A model generated the notes under the pieces. It was given only the letters and a program-made list of their open reading frames with translations. It was not told where the DNA came from and did not search any database. From NCBI RefSeq assembly GCF_963678865.1, contig NZ_OY787459.1, positions 83,501-147,500 of the forward strand: 64,000 bases of DNA. Direction: 5' to 3'. This document shows positions 1-8,068 of this stretch, one piece after another (position 1 is the first letter of the stretch; every line of letters starts with the position of its first letter). The position numbers and the translations under genes were made by a program. This stretch comes from Maridesulfovibrio sp. GTDB taxonomy: Bacteria; Desulfobacterota; Desulfovibrionia; Desulfovibrionales; Desulfovibrionaceae.

Positions 1-75
1 CTTTTAAATGCTGTCGTGGATCCATTGAAATACTTACGGATTTTCGCACTGACTTTCAAGAAGGCCGTTTTTCGT

Positions 76-1137
76 TTATTTCTTCCACTTGCGGGAATAT
101 TGTTTCTTTTTTCCGGACTTGCGTTTGGCCCGTTCCGCTATCTCTTCAGTATTTTTTTCAGCTTCTTCTTTCAGTTTAAGGTAATTTTCCAACCTGCGGC
201 GGGTAATCTCCCCATTTTCCAGGGCTTCGCGAATTCCACAGCCCGGTTCCCGTTCGTGGCTGCAATCGGAAAAACGGCACATCTCTTCTGCTTCCACTAT
301 TTCACTGAAGGCCCGATCAATACCGGCATGGCAGTCATGCAGTTGTAGTTCTCGAATCCCCGGTACATCAATGAGCAGCGCCCCGGACGGCATTACGTGC
401 AGGGAACGCGTGGTAGTGGTGTGACGTCCTTTGTCGTCCCCTCCACGGATGGAGCCGGTCTTTTCTTTTTCCGTGCCGTTTATGGTGTTCAGCAGGGTTG
501 TCTTGCCGACTCCGGAGGAACCCAATAAAGCGATGGTCTCACCTGGTTCGAACCATTTTTGCAGACATTCCACGCTTTGCGGGTCCTTACCATTGATGGT
601 TACGACTGGCATGGATTCAAAAAGATGCTCGGCTTGTTTGCGGTATTCCTGCGCTTCTGGGGTCAAATCTTCTTTAGTCAGTACCAGTACGAAATTCACT
701 CCGGCCTCAAGTGCAAGACAAATGTATCTTTCAATGCGGTTCAGGTTGAATTCGTTGTTGCATGACGAAACAATGAAAAGAGTATCGATGTTGGCGGCAA
801 TGGGCTGCAGCTTGACCTCCTGACCGGGAGCCATGCGCTGGAGCAGGCTGGTGCGTTCAAGCACTTTTACCGGGACCATTGTTTCCCGGTCCATGAGCAG
901 CCAGTCGCCTACTGTAGGCTGTTCATTCAAGCTGCCTATGCCTTTTCCTGCAATTTTCAGCAGCAGTTCGGACTCTCCTGTTGAAACAACAAGATGTCCT
1001 TTGTGAGTCATGGTAACCCGTGCCGGGAGCAGCTCTGTGCTTTTTTCCGCGTCAAACTGTTTTTTGAAGTTATCTTTCCAGCCCAGTTCATTCAGGGAGT
1101 AATGTTTTTGATTCAAGTAATCCTCTATGGATGACAT
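76..1137 (-). CDS. rsgA: Ribosome small-subunit-dependent GTPase A
   Basis: 353 aa, close to the usual RsgA length. RsgA is a cytoplasmic circularly permuted GTPase that helps late maturation of the 30S subunit. The G motifs come in permuted order: G4-like TKEDL near residue 155, the P-loop GSSGVGKTTLLN near 206-217, then G3 DVPGIREL near 258. An N-terminal OB-like region precedes them. A C-terminal zinc-binding knuckle is visible (MCRFSDCSHEREPGC, about residues 286-300), and the tail is rich in Lys/Arg. The start ATG has no strong Shine-Dalgarno. The gene is alone on this strand at the window edge and diverges from the kinase-like gene. The family call is firm. Confidence 0.95.
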   Translation of the reverse strand: MSSIEDYLNQKHYSLNELGWKDNFKKQFDAEKSTELLPARVTMTHKGHLVVSTGESELLLKIAGKGIGSLNEQPTVGDWLLMDRETMVPVKVLERTSLLQRMAPGQEVKLQPIAANIDTLFIVSSCNNEFNLNRIERYICLALEAGVNFVLVLTKEDLTPEAQEYRKQAEHLFESMPVVTINGKDPQSVECLQKWFEPGETIALLGSSGVGKTTLLNTINGTEKEKTGSIRGGDDKGRHTTTTRSLHVMPSGALLIDVPGIRELQLHDCHAGIDRAFSEIVEAEEMCRFSDCSHEREPGCGIREALENGEITRRRLENYLKLKEEAEKNTEEIAERAKRKSGKKKQYSRKWKK

Positions 1138-1338
1138 TGCGGTTAAAGTGTTTTGTTCAACTCAGAGAAGTAAAATACAAATGGCATACAGGCAAGAGCT
1201 GGCGGGGAATATATTGTAATTGGGGTATAAGCGGGGCTGCTTTTGTCTGTTTTGCTTTCATTCTTTTTGGTGGTGTGTTAATTTTTGAGTAAGGACTGAA
1301 GTGGGTTTGCCGAACAGTTTCAATCGCGGGAGTTGCAT

Positions 1339-2304
1339 ATGAGCAAGGAAGTCCGGGATTTGATCCAGAAATATCTGCCGGATTACAGTAGTTCAAGATT
1401 CGGAAATCTGTATACCGATACCACTGAATTCATGAATATTGATTTCAGCGATGTTATTAAGTTGGGTGATGAGCATTTCCTTGTTTCAAAGAACGAAATG
1501 GAGCGCAGGTTCGGGCTTTCCGACCCCAAGTACTGGGTGAAGAGATGTAAAAGGCTTGAAAACGGGCAGCTGCAGATTTTAAAGCTCGTTTTTTATGAAA
1601 AATTTCCCATGAACATCGGTCCCTTCAAAATTGAATGTTATCGCAGTCCCCGCAAGGAAGCCCGTATACTCGATCTGGTGCGTGGCGATATGCGTTTTAT
1701 GCAGGGGTATTCCAAGAGCGATTCCGCCGGGAACAATGTCCGGGTGCTGGATATTATCCGCGGGAAGCGCCTTGATGTATGGGTTCATAATATTCCAGTT
1801 GATCACCGCACTTATTTTCATGAATATTTTCCGGAAATTTTAGAAAAGTATATAGGGGCTTGTGAAGCCATAAAATTTTTGCACGATAATGATGAGAAGC
1901 ATGGAGATATCCGCCGGGATCATCTCTGGGTTGAGTATGGAACTGAGGATTACCGCTGGATAGATTTTGATTATGCGTTTGAACTTTATGAAAATCCTTT
2001 CGGGCTGGATGTTTTCGGTTTGGGAAGTATATTGATTTATCTGGTGGGCAAGGCAAACCTTACTCCCCAGACTCTGCATGAACACGGTGTTGATCCGGCT
2101 ATGCTTTCCTCTCTTTCCCTAGGGGACTATTCGGTAATCATCGGAAACAGGATCGTAAATTTGCGTAAGATTTATGAGTACATTCCTGTTTCCTTAAATA
2201 ATATTCTTATGCATTTTTCATCTTCAAGCTCAGTGTTTTATGAGAGTGTTGATGAATTGATAAACGATATGTCTCGGATATTAAATGAAATACGTGGCTT
2301 GTAG
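1339..2304 (+). CDS. Protein-kinase-like (Ser/Thr kinase fold) protein
   Basis: 321 aa. I chose the ATG at 1339 because GGGAG (1328-1332) lies 6 nt upstream; an in-frame TTG at 1333 is less likely. The second half reads as a kinase catalytic core: HGDIRRDH (about residue 191) fits the catalytic-loop HxDxxxxN with His for Asn, and WIDFDYAF fits DFG with DFD. An upstream QILKLVF could hold the ATP-anchoring lysine. No membrane segment or extra domain is evident. It is followed at 37 nt by a universal stress protein and then by a binding-protein-like gene, so the three may be one operon. The fold call is fairly sure; activity and substrate are unknown, and the altered DFG and catalytic-loop residues leave a pseudokinase possible. 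Confidence 0.6.
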   Translation: MSKEVRDLIQKYLPDYSSSRFGNLYTDTTEFMNIDFSDVIKLGDEHFLVSKNEMERRFGLSDPKYWVKRCKRLENGQLQILKLVFYEKFPMNIGPFKIECYRSPRKEARILDLVRGDMRFMQGYSKSDSAGNNVRVLDIIRGKRLDVWVHNIPVDHRTYFHEYFPEILEKYIGACEAIKFLHDNDEKHGDIRRDHLWVEYGTEDYRWIDFDYAFELYENPFGLDVFGLGSILIYLVGKANLTPQTLHEHGVDPAMLSSLSLGDYSVIIGNRIVNLRKIYEYIPVSLNNILMHFSSSSSVFYESVDELINDMSRILNEIRGL

Positions 2305-2341
2305 GTAAATTCGTTCAGGTCAAAGCTGGAGGGAGGTCGTG

Positions 2342-2830
2342 ATGGAAACCATGAAGATGCTGATTGCTTTTGACGGTTCTGATAACTCATTAAAGGCAGT
2401 GGAATATGTCGGTAATATTGCCCGTAACTGCTCCGGTTGTAAAATTGTTCTGCTTTATGTGGAAAGGCTGCCTGACAAGGATAGATTTCCCGATGATAGT
2501 GCATGGGAAAAGCAGTGTGCTGAGAACGAGCAGAATATTAAGCTGAAGATTTCTGAAGCTGCTGAAAAACTTGTTTCCATGGGTGTTCACCCTGAAGAGG
2601 TGCAGACGGAGTATTTTGCAAGTTGCAAGTCTCCGTTTCATGAAACAGATATTTGTTCCACCGGACGCAGTATCGGGATGGATATTCTGCGTATTCGGGA
2701 AGAGGGTGGCTACGGGACCATTGTTATCGGCAGGCGCGGAGTCAGCAAGGCAGAGGAATTCCTGTTCGGTTCGGTTTCGACCAAGGTCGTCCAGTCTGCA
2801 GTGGGATGTACTGTCTGGGTTGTGAATTAA
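2342..2830 (+). CDS. Universal stress protein, UspA family
   Basis: 162 aa, the size of a single Usp domain. It begins MKMLIAFDGSDNSLKAVEY, the typical first beta strand and helix with the nucleotide-contacting Asp. Near the C terminus TIVIGRRGVSKAEEFLFGSV matches the G2xGx9GS-type ATP-binding loop of UspA proteins, then VVQSAVGCTVWVVN closes the fold. A GGAGGGAGG Shine-Dalgarno lies just upstream; the ATG at 2342 overlaps a GTG at 2339. It sits between the kinase-like gene and a secreted binding protein with short gaps, which suggests joint transcription. Usp proteins are cytoplasmic; ATP binding is inferred from the motif, and the specific role is unknown. Confidence 0.9.
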   Translation: METMKMLIAFDGSDNSLKAVEYVGNIARNCSGCKIVLLYVERLPDKDRFPDDSAWEKQCAENEQNIKLKISEAAEKLVSMGVHPEEVQTEYFASCKSPFHETDICSTGRSIGMDILRIREEGGYGTIVIGRRGVSKAEEFLFGSVSTKVVQSAVGCTVWVVN

Positions 2831-2869
2831 TTGCTGCATATTCCGGTTTCTAAATCAGGGAGAGTTCTT

Positions 2870-3853
2870 TTGAAACGATACTGCATTCTCTTTGTGCTGG
2901 TCTTTATTTTTGTTTGTGCGGCTGTTGCGCAGGCGAAGCCGAAGGTGCTTTATATTGAGAGTTATCATATCGGTTACAAGTGGGATCAGGAACTTTCCAG
3001 AGGATTCAAGTCTGTTTTGAAAGATGAGGTTGAACTCTTTAATTTTCAGCTGGACACAAAGCGATTACCTGTTTCTGAGTATTCGGAACGTGCAGATCTG
3101 GCATGGCGGTATTATCTTGATGTAAATCCTGATCTGGTTGTTCTTTCGGATGATAATGCCATGAAATTGCTCTCCGGGCGCTTTTCGAAAACTGACACTC
3201 CGGTTGTATATATGGGGATAAATGATAACCCCCGGATTTATTCCCGGTTGGGAAACAATATTACCGGAGTTCTTGAACGTCCCCTTTATAAAAGGACTGT
3301 TAAGTATTTGAAGGAGCTGCTTAATCTTGATGACGGCAAGGTTCTTATTTTGTTGGATGAGGGAACTACTTCCGAAGTTTTCAAGGAGGTTGTCTTTAAG
3401 GATAGGAAAAGCCTGCTTATCAGTGGCATCAAAACCGATGTCTGGTCTTGCTCTGATTATAGTGAATGGCAAAAAGCAGTTAAAAATGCTCGTAAAAATG
3501 GCTATAAGGCTATCATCGTCGGTCTATATCACAGGTTATTTGATGATGGGGTCAATATTGATGGCGAAAAAGTATTGAGTTGGACTTCAGAGAATTCTCC
3601 GGTCCCCATATTTGCTTTTTGGGAAATGAGTGTCGGTAGAGGTAGGGCCGTCGGGGGAATGGTCCTGAGTGGAGAAGTGCAGGGACAGGCAGCCGGGAAA
3701 ATTGTGCTGCAGATTCTTCATGGAAAACCTATCGGCACCCTAAATCCGATTATTCCGACCCAAGGGGCTTTTGTTTTCAGCAGGTCCGAGCTGGACAGAT
3801 GGAAGATTCTGCTTCCGCGTTATATAAAAAGGCAGGCCCGTATCCTTGAGTAG
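2870..3853 (+). CDS. Periplasmic ABC-type substrate-binding-like protein
   Basis: 327 aa from a TTG start at 2870, chosen because AGGGAGAG lies 6-7 nt upstream and the resulting N terminus MKRYCILFVLVFIFVCAA ending in AQA is a clean signal peptide. The mature part starts KPKVLYIESYHIGYKWDQEL and looks like the ABC_sub_bind type of periplasmic binding protein (PF04392), a fold also used as the sensor part of some histidine kinases. A later stretch (GRGRAVGGMVLSGEVQGQ) fits the second lobe. No permease or ATPase is adjacent, so it may act as a periplasmic sensor or partner rather than in transport. The ligand is unknown. It follows the Usp gene by 39 nt. Confidence 0.65.
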   Translation: MKRYCILFVLVFIFVCAAVAQAKPKVLYIESYHIGYKWDQELSRGFKSVLKDEVELFNFQLDTKRLPVSEYSERADLAWRYYLDVNPDLVVLSDDNAMKLLSGRFSKTDTPVVYMGINDNPRIYSRLGNNITGVLERPLYKRTVKYLKELLNLDDGKVLILLDEGTTSEVFKEVVFKDRKSLLISGIKTDVWSCSDYSEWQKAVKNARKNGYKAIIVGLYHRLFDDGVNIDGEKVLSWTSENSPVPIFAFWEMSVGRGRAVGGMVLSGEVQGQAAGKIVLQILHGKPIGTLNPIIPTQGAFVFSRSELDRWKILLPRYIKRQARILE

Positions 3854-3960
3854 CAGGCGTCCTGTGTCATTTTCGTTACACTGTGCTGAATTACTTGATT
3901 CAAACTTAATGCTTCGATACGTAGTTTTCTCTTTGGCAAAATATCCAAACAGGTGAGAAA

Positions 3961-4407
3961 ATGACAAACAAGATAAATGTTCTTTTTTTGTGTACAGGAA
4001 ATTCATGCCGCAGCCAGATGGCCGAGGGGTGGACCCGCCATCTCAAAGGTGACCTGATCAATGTATACTCCGCCGGTATTGAGACCCATGGCCTCAATAC
4101 CAATGCAGTAAAGGTGATGGATGAGGCCGGGGTGGATATCTCCGGTCATAAATCACAGCACATTGATGAGCTTCGGGATGTGCAGATTGATTATGTGGTT
4201 ACCGTATGTGATCATGCTCATGAAACGTGTCCCTTTTTTCCCGGTGGAAGCAAGGTCGTCCATGTCGGTTTCGATGATCCGCCGCGTATGGCTAGGGAAG
4301 TTGCAGAGCAGGGCGGTTCAAATGACGAACAACTGGATTGTTTCCGCAAAGTCAGGGATGAAATCAGGAGCTATGTGGAAACTTTGCCGGAAGCTCTGAC
4401 TGATTAA
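3961..4407 (+). CDS. arsC: Arsenate reductase, low-MW phosphatase type
   Basis: 148 aa. The N terminus NVLFLCTGNSCRSQMAEGW contains the CX5R phosphatase-type P-loop of the arsenate reductase/low-molecular-weight tyrosine phosphatase family. CDHAHETCP near residue 81 supplies the two further cysteines that relay oxidation in thioredoxin-coupled ArsC, which argues for arsenate reductase rather than plain phosphatase. Length fits ArsC (about 130-150 aa). An AGGTGAG Shine-Dalgarno precedes the ATG. No arsR or arsenite exporter is next to it, so regulation and efflux must be encoded elsewhere. A terminator follows at 4433-4468. It acts in the cytoplasm. Confidence 0.85.
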   Translation: MTNKINVLFLCTGNSCRSQMAEGWTRHLKGDLINVYSAGIETHGLNTNAVKVMDEAGVDISGHKSQHIDELRDVQIDYVVTVCDHAHETCPFFPGGSKVVHVGFDDPPRMAREVAEQGGSNDEQLDCFRKVRDEIRSYVETLPEALTD

Positions 4408-4432
4408 CATATCAGGATAATATGGATTACTA

Positions 4433-4468
4433 TGGCCTCCATTATTTTAATGGGGGCTTTTCTTTTAA
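4433..4468 (+). terminator. Rho-independent terminator after arsC
   Basis: A stem of GCCTCCATT with AATGGGGGC (one wobble pair) and a short AT-rich loop is followed by TTTTCTTTT. It lies 26 nt beyond the arsC stop on the same strand. Confidence 0.7.
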
Positions 4469-4542
4469 TTGTTGTTCATGTTTTTCAAGTCATGTAAACA
4501 AAGGTTATGAACTGACAAGATATTCTATTTATATGAATTAGC

Positions 4543-4560
4543 CGCGACTTGGTCGCGAAA
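4543..4560. other. Short perfect hairpin upstream of sdaA
   Basis: CGCGAC-TTG-GTCGCG forms a 6-bp GC-rich stem about 120 nt upstream of sdaA. It has no T tail, so it is not a terminator; it could be an operator or a leader stem. Its role is unknown. Confidence 0.35.
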
Positions 4561-4676
4561 TTAGTATTTTCTTGTTGTCTTTTTTAGTTATTGCGTAATA
4601 TGGGTGGCTGTAGATAAGGCTAAAGCACAGAGGGTGCTTTCAGGGGATATGTAATCTTTACAAGGTGGCAGGAGTG

Positions 4677-5885
4677 ATGGAGTCTTTAAGAGAGTTGTAC
4701 CGTATTGGAGTGGGGCCTTCTTCCAGTCATACAATGGGTCCGCGTATGGCAGCGGAAAGGTTTTTGAAAAAAAATACCGATGCACCCCGGTTCAGGGTTA
4801 CCCTTTTTGAGAGTCTTGCCGCTACAGGCAAGGGGCATCTCACTGACTGGGCTGTTCTCAGCGTACTGGGCAATGAAAAGACTGAACTGGTCTGGAAACC
4901 GGAAGATAAAATGCCTGAACATCCGAATGGGATGTTGTTCGAGGCGTTGGACAGTTCTGGATCAGTAGTAGACCGTTGGAAAGTATACAGTGTCGGTGGC
5001 GGAGCCATTCGTGAGGAAGGCGTTTCCGTATCTGCTGTGGAAAAGGTTTACGGACTGGGCACTATTGCTGAAATTATGGCCCATTGCGAAAACAAAGGCA
5101 TTACCTATTGGGAATATGTTGAGCAGTGTGAAGGCCCTGAAATCTGGGATTTCCTGCGTGAAGTATGGGAAGTGATGGAAGCGTCCCTCGAGCGCGGTCT
5201 TGAAGCAGAAGGCGTGCTGCCCGGCTCTATCGGATTGCGTAGGCAGGCCAAGTCTTATTTCCGCCGCACAAAGCTTGCCGGACCGGATATGCAGTTGACC
5301 GGTATGACTACCGCTTATGCTCTCGCTGTTTCCGAAGAGAATGCCGGTGGCGGTGAGATTGTGACTGCACCGACCTGTGGCTCCTGCGGTATAGTTCCGG
5401 CAGCCCTGCGTTACCTCAAGGATACTCAGGCCCTTAAGGATAATGATCTGCTCCGCGCATTGGCTACTGCCGGTCTTTTTGGAAATGTGATTAAAACCAA
5501 TGCCTCAATTTCCGGGGCGGAGGTCGGCTGTCAGGGAGAGGTCGGTTCGGCCTGCGCCATGGCTTCCGCCGCCGCTACACAGCTCATGGGTGGAACTTTG
5601 CGTCAGATAGAATATGCGGCGGAGATGGGGCTTGAACATCATTTGGGCCTGACCTGTGATCCCGTGGACGGATTGGTTCAGATTCCCTGTATTGAACGTA
5701 ATGCCTGTGCTTCCACCCGTGCTCTTGCCCGTGCCCAGATGTCTATCCTTTCAGACGGTTCCCACCGTATCCCGTTTGATGAGGTTGTGGAAGTGATGAA
5801 GGAGACCGGGCATGATCTGCCCAGCCTTTACCGTGAGACATCCGGTGGCGGTCTGGCAAAAGCTTATAATGAGCGTGCCAGGTAA
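4677..5885 (+). CDS. sdaA: L-serine ammonia-lyase, iron-sulfur type
   Basis: 402 aa, single-chain form with beta and alpha domains. It deaminates L-serine to pyruvate and ammonia in the cytoplasm using a [4Fe-4S] cluster. The start SLRELYRIGVGPSSSHTMGP is the family's N-terminal signature. Cluster and active-site cysteines are visible in TCGSCGIVP and in TCDPVDGLVQIPC near the C terminus. The ATG at 4677 is preferred because AAGGTGG (4662-4668) is 8 nt upstream; a GTG at 4665 would overlap that site. It is somewhat shorter than the Escherichia coli SdaA. It stands alone and converges on the oppDF pair. Confidence 0.93.
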   Translation: MESLRELYRIGVGPSSSHTMGPRMAAERFLKKNTDAPRFRVTLFESLAATGKGHLTDWAVLSVLGNEKTELVWKPEDKMPEHPNGMLFEALDSSGSVVDRWKVYSVGGGAIREEGVSVSAVEKVYGLGTIAEIMAHCENKGITYWEYVEQCEGPEIWDFLREVWEVMEASLERGLEAEGVLPGSIGLRRQAKSYFRRTKLAGPDMQLTGMTTAYALAVSEENAGGGEIVTAPTCGSCGIVPAALRYLKDTQALKDNDLLRALATAGLFGNVIKTNASISGAEVGCQGEVGSACAMASAAATQLMGGTLRQIEYAAEMGLEHHLGLTCDPVDGLVQIPCIERNACASTRALARAQMSILSDGSHRIPFDEVVEVMKETGHDLPSLYRETSGGGLAKAYNERAR

Positions 5886-5973
5886 ATAGGAATTGTTATC
5901 TGGAATACGAAAGTCCGGGGCTCAAGCACCGGACTTAGAATATTGATACAGCATCCTTTGCAGCGCCAATGTG

Positions 5974-6026
5974 AAAAGGCTGAAACCAGCGCAGAGCTAT
6001 CTGCTCATGGTTCCGGCCTTTTTTTT
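5974..6026. terminator. Terminator between convergent sdaA and oppF
   Basis: AAAGGCTGAAACCA pairs imperfectly with TGGTTCCGGCCTTT and is followed by eight T residues on the + strand. The A-rich 5' side would supply a U tract on the other strand as well. A further perfect stem (AAGTCCGG/CCGGACTT, 5911-5936) without T tail precedes it. Confidence 0.6.
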
Positions 6027-6034
6027 AATGGAAG

Positions 6035-6991
6035 TCAATAGAGATGACAGGCTGTTTTATGTCCGATTGCGGTTTCTTTGAGTTTCGGTTGCTCTTGCGA
6101 ACAAATATTCATTGCCTTAGGGCAGCGGGGGTGAAAAGGGCACCCAGCCGGGGGTGAAATGGGGCTGGGCATATCTCCGCTGATGATTATTTCTTCCTTC
6201 TGTAGTTCTGGGTCCGGGACCGGGACGGCATCAAGAAGGGTTTGCGTGTACGGATGGTGCGGGTTGCGATACAGTTCTTCGGATGAGGTAATTTCCATGA
6301 GCCGGCCGAGATACATGACGGCTACCCGGTCACTGATGTGGCTGACCACCGAAAGATCATGGGAAATGAAAACGTAGCTCAGGCCGAATTTCTGCTGAAT
6401 CGATTTGAGCAGGTTGAGGACCTGTGCCTGCACGGATACATCCAGTGCGGAAACAGGTTCATCACAGATTATAAGGTCCGGATTCATGGCGATTGCTCTG
6501 GCAATTGCAACGCGCTGGCGCTGCCCGCCGGAAAATTCATGGGGGTATCGTTTGTGATGCTCCGGCCTTAAGCCGACCTGAACCAGCAGTTCCTCCACCC
6601 GTTGTTGAATTTCATCTTTGCTGCCGGATTTGTGGATGCGCATGGATTCGGAAATGATTTTACCTATTCGCTGGCGCGGATTAAGCGAAGAGTATGGATC
6701 CTGAAAGACCATCTGGATCATGGTGCTGCGTTCTTTTGCGGTCCAGTCCGAAAGTTTTTTTCCTTTAAATTTTATGTTGCCGTCATCCGGTTTTTCAAGC
6801 CCGGTCAGTAATCGGGCAAGAGTGGATTTACCGCAACCTGATTCGCCTACAAGGCCGAGGGTTTCGCCTTCTTTTACTTCAAGTGAGATTCCGTTAACAG
6901 CTTTAACCGTAGCCTTGGACAAGGAGAACATTCCGTTGCTGATCGGGTAGTGGCGTTTTATGTTTTCTATTTCCAGTATGTTTTCACTCAT
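6035..6991 (-). CDS. oppF: Oligopeptide/dipeptide ABC transporter ATPase, OppF type
   Basis: 318 aa. Walker A is GESGCGKST (about residues 50-58), the signature FSGGQRQRVAIARA near 154, and Walker B LIICDEPVSALD near 178. The C-terminal oligopeptide-transporter extension is present (PAGCPFHPRCPKAM), which marks it as OppF/DppF rather than a general ABC ATPase. It follows oppD by 15 nt in the same direction. It would power uptake of peptides (or nickel or opines, which share this family) at the inner membrane, but no permease or binding protein is nearby, so the substrate cannot be read from context. Confidence 0.88.
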   Translation of the reverse strand: MSENILEIENIKRHYPISNGMFSLSKATVKAVNGISLEVKEGETLGLVGESGCGKSTLARLLTGLEKPDDGNIKFKGKKLSDWTAKERSTMIQMVFQDPYSSLNPRQRIGKIISESMRIHKSGSKDEIQQRVEELLVQVGLRPEHHKRYPHEFSGGQRQRVAIARAIAMNPDLIICDEPVSALDVSVQAQVLNLLKSIQQKFGLSYVFISHDLSVVSHISDRVAVMYLGRLMEITSSEELYRNPHHPYTQTLLDAVPVPDPELQKEEIIISGDMPSPISPPAGCPFHPRCPKAMNICSQEQPKLKETAIGHKTACHLY

Positions 6992-7006
6992 TTTTTATCC
7001 AGAAAT

Positions 7007-7969
7007 TTAAGTGTGCAGCCAGCAGCGCACCTGCCTGCCTTCTTTATTTAAAAGTTGCGGTTCCTGTTCGCGGCAGAGCTCAAAAGCACGAGTACAACGG
7101 GGATGAAAACGGCAGCCTTTCGGCAGATCCAGCAGGGCCGGAACATTACCGGGGATGGGGGTAAGCTCGGTGCGGCATCCCAATCTGGGTACGGAGTTAA
7201 GCAGGCCCTGTGTATACGGATGCAGAGGTCTCTTGAAAATATCCAGAATTGGTGCGGATTCTACAATCTGACCTGCATACATGACTGCTACCCGTGTTGC
7301 GACTCTTGCTACCACGCCGAGATCGTGGGTGATGAGCATAAGAGAGCCGTTCATTTTTTGCTTGAGTTCATCAAGCAGACGTAAAATCTGGGATTGGATA
7401 GTTACATCCAGTGCGGTCGTCGGTTCATCGGCAATGAGGATTTCCGGCGAGCAGACCAGAGCCATGGCAATCATGACCCGCTGGCGCATTCCGCCGCTCA
7501 GTTCGTGGGGAAAGTTGTTGATCCGTTTGTGGGGATTGGGGATGCCGACCAGTTTGAGGGCTTCCACTGCAGCTTCGGCGGCTTGGTATTTATCCAGACC
7601 TCTATGCAACCTAAGGGTTTCGCCGATCTGGTCTCCGATTTTGAACACCGGGTTAAGGGATGTCATGGGTTCCTGAAAGATCATGGACAGTTGGTTACCA
7701 CGAATTTTCTGCATTTTCTGTTCGGAAAGCTGCACAAGATCCTGGTCTCGGTAAAGAACCTGTCCTGCAGTGATCCTTCCCGGCGGGTCTGGGATAAGGC
7801 CCATTACCGAGAGGGATAGTACGGTCTTTCCGCAACCGGATTCTCCTACAATGGCTAAAGTTTCTCCTTGCCCTAAGTCCAGACTGGCATTATCCACAGC
7901 CTTGACGATTCCGCCCGGTGTGGCGAAAGATGTGGTCAGATTCTTGATTTTTAAGATTGGTGCGGTCAT
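7007..7969 (-). CDS. oppD: Oligopeptide/dipeptide ABC transporter ATPase, OppD type
   Basis: 320 aa. Walker A GESGCGKTVLSLSVMG lies near residue 41, the signature is LSGGMRQRVMIAMAL, and Walker B is ILIADEPTTALD. The OppD C-terminal block KGCRFHPRCTRAFELC contains the clustered cysteines that in some family members hold an iron-sulfur cluster. It is the first gene of a two-gene unit with oppF and diverges from trmFO across 99 bp. The usual oppABC partners are not upstream. The start ATG is supported by alignment-like spacing of the first strand, not by a strong Shine-Dalgarno. Confidence 0.88.
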   Translation of the reverse strand: MTAPILKIKNLTTSFATPGGIVKAVDNASLDLGQGETLAIVGESGCGKTVLSLSVMGLIPDPPGRITAGQVLYRDQDLVQLSEQKMQKIRGNQLSMIFQEPMTSLNPVFKIGDQIGETLRLHRGLDKYQAAEAAVEALKLVGIPNPHKRINNFPHELSGGMRQRVMIAMALVCSPEILIADEPTTALDVTIQSQILRLLDELKQKMNGSLMLITHDLGVVARVATRVAVMYAGQIVESAPILDIFKRPLHPYTQGLLNSVPRLGCRTELTPIPGNVPALLDLPKGCRFHPRCTRAFELCREQEPQLLNKEGRQVRCWLHT

Positions 7970-8068
7970 AAATGGTGAGTTATGTATAATTTTGCAGGAT
8001 CGCGAAGCACATCTATAATTTATTAATTGAGATAACTGAAAAATTCAATCGACTTTGGAGTAATATAC

